Assembly: GCA_050309735.1 (NCBI GenBank)
Contig: JBNRMS010000072.1
Span: 16,242-80,241 of the forward strand
Direction: 5' to 3'
Origin: UMGS1002 sp050309735
Lineage (GTDB): Bacteria > Bacillota > Clostridia > Oscillospirales > CAG-272
DNA: 64,000 nucleotides
The notes beneath the pieces were generated by a model that ran no database searches, was not told the origin of the DNA, and was given only the letters and a program-made list of their open reading frames with translations. Below, in pieces: positions 32,663 through 40,643 of the stretch (the stretch's first letter is position 1; each line of letters starts with the position of its first letter). The translations under genes were made by a program, and so were the position numbers.

Positions 32663-33841
32663 ATGAAAGAAATTATACTCTGCAAATATGGTGAGATAGT
32701 CCTCAAGGGCGCAAACCGCGGCTATTTTGAAGGGCTGCTCTCACAGGAAATCAAAAAACGCGCCGCAGCATACGGGAATTTCGATGTCTACCGCGCCCAG
32801 AGCACGATATACATCGACCCGAAAGACGATGAGGCCGATATCGACGGGGTGTATGAGGCGGCGAGGCGTGTTTTCGGTGTTATCGCCGTTGCCCGCGCGG
32901 CTATCTCAGAGAAAAATATTGAGAGCATAAGCGAGACGGCAAGAAGCTATATCCCGCGCTTTCTTGTCGGGAAGAAGAGTTTCAAGGTTGAGGCAAAGCG
33001 CTCGGACAAGAGCTTCCCTCTTGATTCTATGGAGATAGCGCGCGAGATTGGCGGGCAAATCCTCTCGATCTGTCCCGATATAAGAGTGGATGTTCACACA
33101 CCCGAGATAGTTGTCAAGGTCGAGGTGCGTGAATACGGCGCTTATGTCCATGCGGGGCAGGCTCCGGGCGCCGGAGGTATGCCTGTCGGAAGCAACGGAG
33201 CGGGTCTGCTTCTGCTCTCGGGCGGGATTGATTCACCTGTGGCCGGCTGGATGCTGGCAAAGCGAGGGGTGCGGCTTGAGGCGCTGCACTTTGAGTCCTT
33301 TCCCTATACAAGCGAGCGTGCCAAGCAAAAGGTTATTGACCTCGCCTCAATTGTCGCCTCCTGGGCGGGCGATATAAATCTGCATATCGTCTCGCTCACC
33401 CGCGTTCAGGAGGAAATCAAGCGAGCTTGCCGCGAGGATTATTTCACTCTGCTCCTGCGCCGCTATATGATGACGATAGCAGACAGGGTAGCAAAAGAGA
33501 GGGGCTGCGGAGCGCTTATCACCGGAGAGAGCGTTGGGCAGGTTGCCAGCCAGACTATGCAGGCCATCGCTGTTACCGACGCCGCCGCGACAATCCCGGT
33601 TTTCCGCCCGTGTATCGGGCTTGATAAAGAGGAAATAATCACCCTCTCGCGCAGAATCGGCACATACGATACCTCAATTCAACCCTATGAGGACTGCTGC
33701 ACCGTCTTCACCCCCCGCCACCCAAAAACCCGCCCCGAAATGGAGAAGGTGCTCGCCGAGGAGCAAAAACTTGACTTTGAGGCGCTTGTTGCCGGCGCGA
33801 TGTCAACGCTTAACACGGTGAAGATCGAGGCGGAGTACTAA
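32663..33841 (+). CDS. thiI: tRNA 4-thiouridine synthase ThiI
   Basis: 392 residues. An N-terminal ferredoxin-like and THUMP region (MKEIILCKYGEIVLKGANRG, VEVREYGAYVHAGQAPGAGG) binds tRNA. The PP-loop ATPase domain has LLLLSGGIDSPVAGWMLAKR, LHFESFPYTSERAKQKV, ALITGESVGQVASQTMQAIA and the conserved CCTVFTPRHPKTRP. The rhodanese domain of the enterobacterial enzyme is absent, as usual in Bacillota, where a cysteine desulfurase donates sulfur directly. It makes s4U8 in tRNA and may supply sulfur for thiamine. No nifS/iscS neighbour is present. Confidence 0.96.
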   Translation: MKEIILCKYGEIVLKGANRGYFEGLLSQEIKKRAAAYGNFDVYRAQSTIYIDPKDDEADIDGVYEAARRVFGVIAVARAAISEKNIESISETARSYIPRFLVGKKSFKVEAKRSDKSFPLDSMEIAREIGGQILSICPDIRVDVHTPEIVVKVEVREYGAYVHAGQAPGAGGMPVGSNGAGLLLLSGGIDSPVAGWMLAKRGVRLEALHFESFPYTSERAKQKVIDLASIVASWAGDINLHIVSLTRVQEEIKRACREDYFTLLLRRYMMTIADRVAKERGCGALITGESVGQVASQTMQAIAVTDAAATIPVFRPCIGLDKEEIITLSRRIGTYDTSIQPYEDCCTVFTPRHPKTRPEMEKVLAEEQKLDFEALVAGAMSTLNTVKIEAEY

Positions 33842-33895
33842 TATTCTTTGATTTTTCTTATCGCTTATAAATAATATATGACGGAGGCAGGTCGA

Positions 33896-34515
33896 ATGAA
33901 CAGACAAGATAACCCCGCGAAAATCAAGACAGGAAAGCCGGATATGCGCGATATTCTCTCCTCGCTCAGCCGATACGCGGTGACGCCGCTCTCGCTGATA
34001 AACACCTTGCCGGAACGGTTTATATAGCGGTTCTTATGGCGCACGTCCTTATGTATTCGGGCGGCGGACTTGAAATATTCCCCGGGGGAAGATATGAGGT
34101 TGTAAATCTTTTCACGCCCGGAAGACTTGTGACACATTGAATCTTCTTCCCGATAATCCTCTGCCTTGCCGCGACTGTTTATTGCTATTGCACCTATATC
34201 CGCCGCGGAAAATTCGGCTCTTTGGGAGCGTCGGCGCTTCTTATTGCGGCGGCCTGCCTGCTTCTTCAATTTATACCCTTTTATTATGACCATGGTGGTT
34301 TTTCGATGTGGGAGTCTATTTTCACAAAACCATTTGTTAAGCGGGGGCTCTTACCCTCGGCTATATACTGGAGGTATTTGTCTTTTGTGAAGCTATACCC
34401 ATTTGTGCTTAGTTTTGTTCTAACTGGCGTGGCGGCGCTGTTAAACGGTCTTTCGCTCAGAGATAGCGGCAGCAAACGTCAAGAAGACAGAGTGCATGCG
34501 AAAAAAATCGAATAA
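33896..34515 (+). pseudogene. Decayed polytopic membrane protein gene
   Basis: It starts at ATG 33896 behind GGAGG (MNRQDNPAKIKTGKPDMRDI). A frameshift near 34000 moves the reading to another frame (LAGTVYIAVLMAHVLMYSGG), which then meets an in-frame TGA at 34138-34140. It continues FFPIILCLAATVYCYCTYIR, ALLIAAACLLLQFIPFYYDH and PFVLSFVLTGVAALL before a basic tail and stop at 34515. About four hydrophobic helices can be rebuilt. Family not recognised. Two independent lesions argue for true decay. Confidence 0.75.
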
Positions 34516-34574
34516 AATTAACTCACGCCGACAGGCGCCCCGCGAAGTTTTTCGGTGCGGGGCGCTTATTGTAT

Positions 34575-34602
34575 TTGACATTTTTATTTTTAGGAGTATA
34601 AT
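34575..34602 (+). promoter_or_regulatory. Sigma-A promoter of the phosphoribosyltransferase
   Basis: TTGACA-16-TATAAT. Just before it, GCGCCCCGC/GCGGGGCGC (about 34536-34565) forms a hairpin that may end transcription from the decayed gene. Confidence 0.8.
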
Positions 34603-34660
34603 AATTAATGTAAGCTTTCCGAGATTTGAGACTCGATTCAAACGGAGGATACATAAAAAC

Positions 34661-35215
34661 GTGAAAAGCTATGATATTAAAATCGCGGGACTTGAGCGCT
34701 CGCTGCCAATCTGTCCCTTGAATGAGGATATATCTATCGCCGGATTCGTCATCTTCGGAGACCCCGAGCTGACAACAGCCGCGGCGCGCGAGCTGCTCGC
34801 CCGCGCCCCCGAATACGATTATCTAATTACAGCCGAGGCAAAAGGGATACCGCTTGTCCATGAAATGGCCAGGCTTGCCGGAAACCAAAAATATCTTCTG
34901 GCAAGAAAGGCACCAAAGCTCTATATGACCGGTGTGACAAAGGTGACCGTTCACTCGATTACAACAGAAAGAGAGCAGACCCTTTATCTTGACACTGCCG
35001 ACGCTAAGCTGATGCAGGGCAAAAGAATCCTTATTGTTGATGATGTTATCTCAACCGGCGAGTCTGTCCGGGCTATTGAGGAGCTTGTAAATGAGGCCGG
35101 GGGAATTGTCTGCGGCCGCATGGCGATACTCGCCGAGGGCGACGCGCGGGGGCGCAAAGATATTATATATCTTGAGGAGCTGCCGCTGTTCACGAGCGAT
35201 GGAACAATAATATAA
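34661..35215 (+). CDS. Purine phosphoribosyltransferase (Apt-like)
   Basis: 184 residues from GTG 34661, with GGAGG at 34644-34648; in-frame codons further upstream lie across the promoter. The type I PRTase fold shows the PRPP loop ILIVDDVISTGESVRAI, EYDYLITAEAKGIPLVHEMA and KYLLARKAPKLYM. Apt salvages adenine with PRPP to AMP; xanthine or a related base is possible. Length fits Apt. Single gene. Confidence 0.85.
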   Translation: MKSYDIKIAGLERSLPICPLNEDISIAGFVIFGDPELTTAAARELLARAPEYDYLITAEAKGIPLVHEMARLAGNQKYLLARKAPKLYMTGVTKVTVHSITTEREQTLYLDTADAKLMQGKRILIVDDVISTGESVRAIEELVNEAGGIVCGRMAILAEGDARGRKDIIYLEELPLFTSDGTII

Positions 35216-35270
35216 AAAGCTTTTTATATCATATTTTATTATTTCACTTTTTATAAGGCTTTTGAGGATT

Positions 35271-35305
35271 CTTAAGGGACTTTTCCCTCAAAAAAGCCCC
35301 TTAAG
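35271..35305. terminator. Hairpin between convergent genes
   Basis: CTTAAGGG/CCCTTAAG with an inner AGGGA/TCCCT. It separates the phosphoribosyltransferase from the convergent hypothetical genes. No clear U run on either strand. Confidence 0.35.
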
Positions 35306-35376
35306 CGGAATGTAGGGCAACGCCCCACGCGTTTCCTCTATAATCAGATTATTATGGGCAAACTCTGCCTTCCCCG

Positions 35377-35994
35377 CTAAAAGAAAAGCAACAACGCGAG
35401 AATCAGAAGAATATCGTTGTCGCTCTCGCTCTGCGAAAGGAGCAGAATAAGACCTATTATAAGAAGTTCTTCAAAACCAAAGTTTCCATCATCGCGGTGC
35501 CCGCCAATGCCGGGCGGCATGATGGAGGAAAATAGGCTTTTGAGAGGATTATTTTTTGTCGGTTCTTTGGGCGGGTGAGGAGACGTGGACTGTGCGGGGT
35601 CGACAGGCTCGGCCTTGTGAGACGGGGCGTGACCGGCACGGTCATCCTGTCGCGGGAGGGGACAGTATTCTGCCGGCCCATCATCGCCTGCCGCCCCTGC
35701 ACTCTCAAAGTTGTTGCCATGGTGACTGCCCGACAAGCCCTCGCGATATTGCACGGGGGGCAGTGTCCTCCCACCCTCATGCCTTCCTTCTTTTATAAAA
35801 CCCGGACGAATCTGATGCCCCGGAATCGGATCTTTTATTATTTTCGGCGGCTCGGCCTCGGCAAGAGTGCCGGGGCGCTGCTTTGTTTCAGACGGCGCCT
35901 TTGGCTCGCCGCCGAGGAAAACTGTGCCGCCGTAATTTTCCGGCGGTTTTATGCGCCCGGATTGGTTTTTTGAATTTTGATCTCTTATATACAT
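35377..35994 (-). CDS. Pro/His-rich hypothetical protein with hydrophobic C-terminus
   Basis: 205 residues from ATG 35994, preceded by AAAGGGG and GGTAGG; a GTG at 36015 is the alternative start. About 150 residues are hydrophilic and low-complexity, rich in Pro, Gly, His and charged residues (PPKIIKDPIPGHQIRPGF). The last 35 hold two short hydrophobic runs split by acidic residues (ELLIIGLILLLSQSESDND, ILLILALLLFF). Third gene of a leftward trio. A spore- or envelope-associated role is possible but is a guess. Confidence 0.65.
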   Translation of the reverse strand: MYIRDQNSKNQSGRIKPPENYGGTVFLGGEPKAPSETKQRPGTLAEAEPPKIIKDPIPGHQIRPGFIKEGRHEGGRTLPPVQYREGLSGSHHGNNFESAGAAGDDGPAEYCPLPRQDDRAGHAPSHKAEPVDPAQSTSPHPPKEPTKNNPLKSLFSSIMPPGIGGHRDDGNFGFEELLIIGLILLLSQSESDNDILLILALLLFF

Positions 35995-36025
35995 TAACCT
36001 ACCAACCCCTTTCACAAGCTGTTTG

Positions 36026-36550
36026 TCAATTTATCGTTTTAAATATGTTGCCTAATTTTTCAAGCCTTATTAAGTAGTCGATCGCCTCGCGGCGCCGGCC
36101 GTTCAGATAGGGCTTAAGGGCAAGAATCAGGGCGTTCCGCTTGTCTATGCCATGCTTGTGGTGATGATGCCCGCCCGATATCAATACACCGGCAGCAAGA
36201 TCGCCGCCCTCAGGCTTTGGTGACTTATTTTGTGGTTTGAAGGCCGAAAGTATGTCAGGCAGCATTGACATAAGCTCCTTATTAGCCAGCAGCGAGGAGA
36301 TTTTTGATGAAACATCGGACATGTCTGCCTGATTTCCGGGATTTTCATCACTTGCCCCGCCACCGAAATTGTCTGAGGCGGGCGGGCTGCCCTCGGACAC
36401 CTCTGTTGACGCGTCTGCGCTGCCCGCCCCCTCCCCCGATAGCTTCAAACCCGACAGAAGGCTTGCAGCCTTTGAGATCAGCTCGGGGTTTTTGAGCAGT
36501 TGTTCAATGAGATCACCCGCGCCGCCCTTGTTCTCATCTAAATCCGACAT
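36026..36550 (-). CDS. Hypothetical protein with His cluster
   Basis: 174 residues. N-terminal helices (DLIEQLLKNPELISKAASLL, KELMSMLPDILSAFK) are linked by a Gly/Ser/Ala/Glu-rich region. A GGHHHHKHG cluster precedes a conserved-looking C-terminal helix (RNALILALKPYLNGRRREAI). Cytoplasmic by composition. One base separates it from the upstream gene's stop, so the two are coupled. Function unknown; metal binding through the His cluster is only a possibility. Confidence 0.7.
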   Translation of the reverse strand: MSDLDENKGGAGDLIEQLLKNPELISKAASLLSGLKLSGEGAGSADASTEVSEGSPPASDNFGGGASDENPGNQADMSDVSSKISSLLANKELMSMLPDILSAFKPQNKSPKPEGGDLAAGVLISGGHHHHKHGIDKRNALILALKPYLNGRRREAIDYLIRLEKLGNIFKTIN

Positions 36551-36551
36551 T

Positions 36552-36779
36552 TTATTTTTCTCCCTTTTTCGAGCGGCGCGAGAGCTGTTCGGTAGCTCGG
36601 GCTATATCCTCGTCTGTTGCGTTTGAGAGCGCACGGCGAATCGAGGCTATATCGTTTCCGCTTATGTTGAAAGCCGACAGGTCGAGCCCGGCCTCGACGG
36701 CAAGTTTATTGATTACGAATTTTAGCTGCGCGTCACTCATCCCGAGCAGGCGTTCAAGCGAATTTCTATCAAGCTGCAT
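36552..36779 (-). CDS. Small helical hypothetical protein
   Basis: 75 residues, all helical: LERLLGMSDAQLKFVINKLA, DIASIRRALSNATDEDIARA, and a basic end SRRSKKGEK. ATG 36779 follows GGAGG. First gene of the trio with 36026 and 35377. Family not recognised; the trio order suggests one shared function. Confidence 0.7.
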   Translation of the reverse strand: MQLDRNSLERLLGMSDAQLKFVINKLAVEAGLDLSAFNISGNDIASIRRALSNATDEDIARATEQLSRRSKKGEK

Positions 36780-36960
36780 ATTTATTCCTCCAAAAATAGA
36801 TAGTTTCCGGCAGGGTGCCGGATAGAGTTGCTGTCACCGACAGTATATGAAAAACAATTCAAGCTTGACAAAACTTTGCCGCAATGTAAGAATAATAATC
36901 TCCCCCGAGCGCAGCCTGCGCTAAAGTTGGCGGCGCGATATAGACAAAAGAGCGATTATA

Positions 36961-37050
36961 TGATATACTATGCACGCCGGCAGCTTTTGAAAAAAGCTGC
37001 GATGTCGCAACGGCGAGAGAGCGCATGGGAGATATTCACTTGCGACTATG
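36961..37050. repeat. Inverted third copy of the 88-bp structured repeat
   Basis: The reverse complement reads CATAGTCGCAAGTGAATATC, then CGCCGTTGCGACATCGCAGC, matching the units at 26161-26345. The hairpin arms are GCAGCTTTT/AAAAGCTGC, so changes on one arm are matched on the other. It fills the gap between the trio and the lipid kinase; nothing else was recognised in 36780-37110. Confidence 0.88.
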
Positions 37051-37120
37051 TGTGCCGCCAAAGAGCGGGGCAGGAATTTTAAAATTTATTGGCGCCGCCC
37101 TGTGCGGCGTGAGGACTTAA

Positions 37121-38104
37121 ATGAAGCACTATTTTTTGCTGAATCCCGCGGCGGGCAAGGGAAAAAGTTGCGGCCGGCTTGAGGCCGATATTAAAGCCCT
37201 CTTTGGCGAGCGAGGGCTCGGGGTTGTGATTTATTACACCGCCGGGGTTGGAGACGCCGAGAGATATGTCGGGCAGATTTGCGACAAGGAGGTCGGCGAA
37301 TGCCGTTTTTATGCCTGCGGCGGCGACGGAACGCTTGGCGAAGTGATAAACGGCGCCGTAGGCTTTTCTCATGCGTCAGTCGGGGTTATTCCGATTGGAA
37401 CGGGAAACGACTTTGTCCGCAACTTTACGCACTCGGATAATTTTCTGAGCCTTGAGGCTCAATTAGAGGGAAGCACTGTTGCCCTTGACCTCATAAAATA
37501 TAACGGTCGCTATTCGGCCGTTACCCTCAACGCCGGATTTGATGCCGAGGTTGTTAAAATCGTGGCTCGAATCAAGCGAAACCCCGCCGTTCCGGGCAAG
37601 CTTGCCTATGTCCTCGGCGCGCTCTGGCAGCTTATCCGAAAGCCGGGGGTGAAAATCAAGGTTTCTATCGACGGCGCGCCCGCCGAAGAGCGCAATCTCC
37701 TCCTTACCTGCATCGGAAACAGCGCATATTGCGGCGGCGGCTTCAATTCGGGCCCCTGCGCCAGCCCTGCCGACGGGCTTATAGACGTCTGTTTCATCAA
37801 AAACGTCTCAAGACTCAAGTTTTTATCGCTGCTCGGCTCATATAAAAACGGGAAATATCTCTCGCGCAAGGGTATAGACAAAATCGTTGAATACATAAAA
37901 TGCGAAAAGCTCGATATCTCCTTCCCCGAGCCAAGAGTTGTGAGTGTAGACGGCGAGTTGCGCGAGCTTGACATGCTCACGCTCGAATTGGCGCCCGGAG
38001 CGCTGCGCTTCTGCCTGCCTGCCGGTTGCGAGGTCATCACGCCTTCCGATATTCCCGCCTGCGCCAAAGTGAAGACTCGCGCCAGCGGGGCAACGGTTGG
38101 ATAG
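37121..38104 (+). CDS. Diacylglycerol/lipid kinase family protein (YegS/DgkB-like)
   Basis: 327 residues. The catalytic domain motifs are FLLNPAAGKGKSCGRLEADI, YACGGDGTLGEVINGAVGF and IPIGTGNDFVRNF; the C-terminal beta-sandwich includes NSAYCGGGFNSGPCASPADG and DGELRELDM. These enzymes phosphorylate diacylglycerol or related lipids at the membrane inner face, returning it to phospholipid synthesis. Start with GAGGA nine bases upstream. Exact lipid unknown. Confidence 0.93.
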   Translation: MKHYFLLNPAAGKGKSCGRLEADIKALFGERGLGVVIYYTAGVGDAERYVGQICDKEVGECRFYACGGDGTLGEVINGAVGFSHASVGVIPIGTGNDFVRNFTHSDNFLSLEAQLEGSTVALDLIKYNGRYSAVTLNAGFDAEVVKIVARIKRNPAVPGKLAYVLGALWQLIRKPGVKIKVSIDGAPAEERNLLLTCIGNSAYCGGGFNSGPCASPADGLIDVCFIKNVSRLKFLSLLGSYKNGKYLSRKGIDKIVEYIKCEKLDISFPEPRVVSVDGELRELDMLTLELAPGALRFCLPAGCEVITPSDIPACAKVKTRASGATVG

Positions 38105-38124
38105 CACCCCAAAAGAACGAACAA

Positions 38125-38147
38125 TAAAAAAAGGGGGGCTACCCCCA
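38125..38147 (-). terminator. Terminator of spoVG
   Basis: On the minus strand GGGGGTAGCCCCCC is followed by TTTTTTT. It lies between the convergent lipid kinase and spoVG. Confidence 0.75.
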
Positions 38148-38211
38148 TAAAAATCGGGGGGAACCTCCCATAAAAGTCGGGGGAACCTCCCATAAAAGAA
38201 GTTCCCCACAC
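38143..38211. repeat. Short tandem repeat, three units of 22-24 bases
   Basis: Units CCCATAAAAATCGGGGGGAA, CCCATAAAAGTCGGGGGAAC and CCCATAAAAGAAGTTCCCCA. Each can fold G-run to C-run, giving a series of hairpins in the spoVG 3' untranslated region. Confidence 0.8.
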
Positions 38212-38223
38212 CCGTGTATTTCT

Positions 38224-38559
38224 TTAGCCTGCGGGCGACGCATCGGGAAGATCGCCGCTCTCGACCTCCGCTCCGGCTTCTGCCTCTGCCTCCTCGGCGG
38301 CTGCCTGAAGCTCATTTTGATACGCCTCTATTACGGCCAGCTCGAGAGTGGCCCGAAACTGAGCGTTTATCGGATGTACTATGTCTCGATAGGTATCATC
38401 TGGATTTTTGCGGCTGGGCATAACTATAAAGAATTTATCACGGGCGTTGATAACCTTTATGTCATGGACAGCAAGTTGACCGTCAAAGGTCACCGACACT
38501 ATGGCCTTCATCGGGCCATCGTCGAATAGCTTTCTTACTTTAATATCCGTGATTTGCAT
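38224..38559 (-). CDS. spoVG: Regulator SpoVG
   Basis: 111 residues. The conserved core is MQITDIKVRKLFDDGPMKAI, VSVTFDGQLAVHDIKVI and FIVMPSRKNPDDTYRDIVHP, followed by INAQFR. The C-terminal 35 residues are Ala/Glu-rich and variable, as usual. SpoVG binds nucleic acid and affects septation, sporulation and envelope genes. AGGAGG precedes the ATG. The 275 bases to murC (38560-38834) hold divergent control sequences, including the hairpins CGCCCCG/CGGGGCG (38752-38776) and GCGGCGC/GCGCCGC (38788-38811) on the murC side. Confidence 0.97.
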   Translation of the reverse strand: MQITDIKVRKLFDDGPMKAIVSVTFDGQLAVHDIKVINARDKFFIVMPSRKNPDDTYRDIVHPINAQFRATLELAVIEAYQNELQAAAEEAEAEAGAEVESGDLPDASPAG

Positions 38560-38834
38560 TGCTTACCTCCTGCCGAATTTACGGCTTATGATTTTACTTC
38601 CGCGAGATGTCCCGCTAAGGTTTATCTGCCGCGTCCGCCGCGGGATTCGGAGCGCGACCAAACATTGTATAAGTAACCAATCTACGATTAATAGTATAGA
38701 ATGCCATTGTGATGGTTATTCAATGATTAGAGAATTTTTATGTGAAAATTTCGCCCCGGGCATTATTTGCGGGGCGGATAGTATCAAGCGGCGCATAAAA
38801 TCCGGCGCCGCGTGTCGAAAGGAATAAATGTTAT

Positions 38835-40256
38835 ATGCTTACCGAGAACACACACTTCGGTTCCGCCAAAATCGGCGAATGGATGAAAAGCTGCCGCGCC
38901 GTTTTTTTTATCGGGATTGGAGGAATAAATATGTCCTCCCTCGCACATTTGACCCACCTTGCGGGATACCGCACCGGAGGATCAGATAGGGCCGAAAGCA
39001 AACTAACCCGCCGCCTTGAGAGCGAGGGGATAGATGTGAAGTACACACACGACGCCGAGAACATAAAGGGATATGATGTAGCGGTCTATACCGTTGCAAT
39101 ATCAAAAGATAACCCCGAATACAGAGCGGCGCAGGAGGCGGGCATCCCGCTTATCTCAAGAGCCGACTATATGGGATATCTTATGACCGGATACAAAAAC
39201 CGCGTCGGCATTGCGGGAATGCACGGCAAGAGCAGTTGCACCTCGATGTGCGCCCAGATTTTCATCGGCGCCGGAGCAGACCCCACAGTACTCTCGGGAG
39301 CTGAGCTTCCCAGTATGAGGGGAGCCTTCCGGGTAGGCGGCAAGGAGCATTTTTTATTCGAGGCTGACGAGTACAGGGATTCCTTCCTAAATTTTGAACC
39401 CACCATCGCAGTTGTACTCAATATCGAACCCGAACACCTTGATTATTTCTCTGGCATAGGACAGATTAAGGATTCCTTCGTTTCCTTCGTCCATATTGCC
39501 TCGCCCGGTGGCTATATGGTCGCCAATGCAGACGACCCAAATGTGCTCGAAGTGGCCGAGCGTTCACAAATGGGAGACCGGGTGATAACCTTCGGAATAC
39601 GCAATCCCGCCGCAACCTTCAAAGCGATAAATATCGCGGGCGAGGGGGGATGCTATGGCTTTGATATAGTAAAGTCCGATGAATTTTTCTGCCATGTTAA
39701 TCTCTCAGCTCCGGGAATGCACAATGTTATGAATGCGCTCGCCGCGGCGGCTGCATCCTATCTTTGCGGAATTCCTGCCCCGAGAATCGAGAAAGGACTT
39801 GAGGAATTTCAAGGAGCGAGGAGAAGGCTCGAATTTGTAGGGGAAATAGGCGGAGCTTCGGTTTACAGCGACTATGCGCACCACCCGACCGAAATCCGAA
39901 CAACCCTTGAGGCGCTCTCTGATATGGGAGACGGTGAGGTGGTCTGCGTCTTTCAGCCCCACACATACAGCCGGCTCTCAGCCTTCTTTGAAGGCTTCGC
40001 CGAATCCTTCGACCTCGCCGCACGGGTGGTTGTTGCCGAAGTTTATTCTGCGCGCGGGCAAGAGGACTCTCTCGTCAACTCGAAAAAGCTAGCTATTTCA
40101 ATAGGCGAAAAGGCCGAATATATCGACTCCTTTGATAAAATCGCCGAATTTGTCACCCAGCATACTTACCCCGGCGACAGACTTGTGATTATGGGAGCTG
40201 GCGACATAGAAAAGCTCATTCCCCTGCTCGGAATTGAAAAGCCCGGGCAGAATTAA
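38835..40256 (+). CDS. murC: UDP-N-acetylmuramate-L-alanine ligase
   Basis: 473 residues. It adds L-alanine to UDP-MurNAc, the first peptide step of peptidoglycan synthesis, in the cytoplasm. Domain 1 binds the UDP moiety (IGIGGINMSSLAHLTHLAGY). Domain 2 has the ATP loop GIAGMHGKSSCTSMCAQ, then LFEADEYRDSFLNFEPTIAV and NIEPEHLDYF. Domain 3 includes SDYAHHPTEIRTTLEAL and FQPHTYSRLSAFFEGFAESF. Length is normal. The ATP loop has Ser/Cys where TTT is common, a conservative change. Start 38835 or an in-frame alternative; the leader has GAAAGGAATAA. Confidence 0.97.
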   Translation: MLTENTHFGSAKIGEWMKSCRAVFFIGIGGINMSSLAHLTHLAGYRTGGSDRAESKLTRRLESEGIDVKYTHDAENIKGYDVAVYTVAISKDNPEYRAAQEAGIPLISRADYMGYLMTGYKNRVGIAGMHGKSSCTSMCAQIFIGAGADPTVLSGAELPSMRGAFRVGGKEHFLFEADEYRDSFLNFEPTIAVVLNIEPEHLDYFSGIGQIKDSFVSFVHIASPGGYMVANADDPNVLEVAERSQMGDRVITFGIRNPAATFKAINIAGEGGCYGFDIVKSDEFFCHVNLSAPGMHNVMNALAAAAASYLCGIPAPRIEKGLEEFQGARRRLEFVGEIGGASVYSDYAHHPTEIRTTLEALSDMGDGEVVCVFQPHTYSRLSAFFEGFAESFDLAARVVVAEVYSARGQEDSLVNSKKLAISIGEKAEYIDSFDKIAEFVTQHTYPGDRLVIMGAGDIEKLIPLLGIEKPGQN

Positions 40257-40275
40257 TGAAAAATCCAAAAAGCAC

Positions 40276-40304
40276 TTTACTTTATTGTAAAAAGATATTA
40301 GAAT
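40276..40304 (+). promoter_or_regulatory. Sigma-A promoter of the yerC-like operon
   Basis: TTTACT-17-TAGAAT, 45 bases before the start, which has GGAGAGGAG upstream. Confidence 0.65.
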
Positions 40305-40349
40305 AGGATTATGAAAATATAAGATTTACACATAGGAGAGGAGCGTATC

Positions 40350-40643
40350 ATGAAAAGCAAAATAAGAGACGAGAAGCTTGATTATCTGTTCCGCGGAATA
40401 CTCACACTTGAAAACCTTGAGGAGTGCTACAACTTTTTTGAGGATCTCTGCACCGTTTCGGAGCTTCAGGAAATGTCGCGCCGGATGCACGCGGCAAAAA
40501 TGCTAAACGATAATTATATATATTCCGAGATAGCCGAACAGACCGGACTCAGCACGGCAACGATAAGCCGCGTCAACCGCTGCCTTAAGTATGGGAGCGA
40601 CGGATATGTCAGCGTTCTCGGAAAGCTTGACAAGCGCAGATGA
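40350..40643 (+). CDS. YerC/YecD (TrpR-superfamily) DNA-binding regulator
   Basis: 97 residues, matching the family closely: LDYLFRGILTLENLEECYNF, FEDLCTVSELQEMSRRMHAA, MLNDNYIYSEIAEQTGLSTA and TISRVNRCLKYGSDGY as the helix-turn-helix. Related to the Trp repressor, but the ligand is generally unknown. It overlaps the methyltransferase start by four bases (ATGA). Confidence 0.93.
   Translation: MKSKIRDEKLDYLFRGILTLENLEECYNFFEDLCTVSELQEMSRRMHAAKMLNDNYIYSEIAEQTGLSTATISRVNRCLKYGSDGYVSVLGKLDKRR

Noticed and set aside
33865..34293. A 142-codon minus-strand frame opposite the decayed membrane gene
   Set aside because: No ribosome site, no recognisable domain; the plus strand shows the real, broken coding pattern.
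37606..38211. Minus-strand frame opposite the lipid kinase
   Set aside because: Its N-terminal part only translates the short tandem repeat and the terminator; the rest is antisense to a clear gene.
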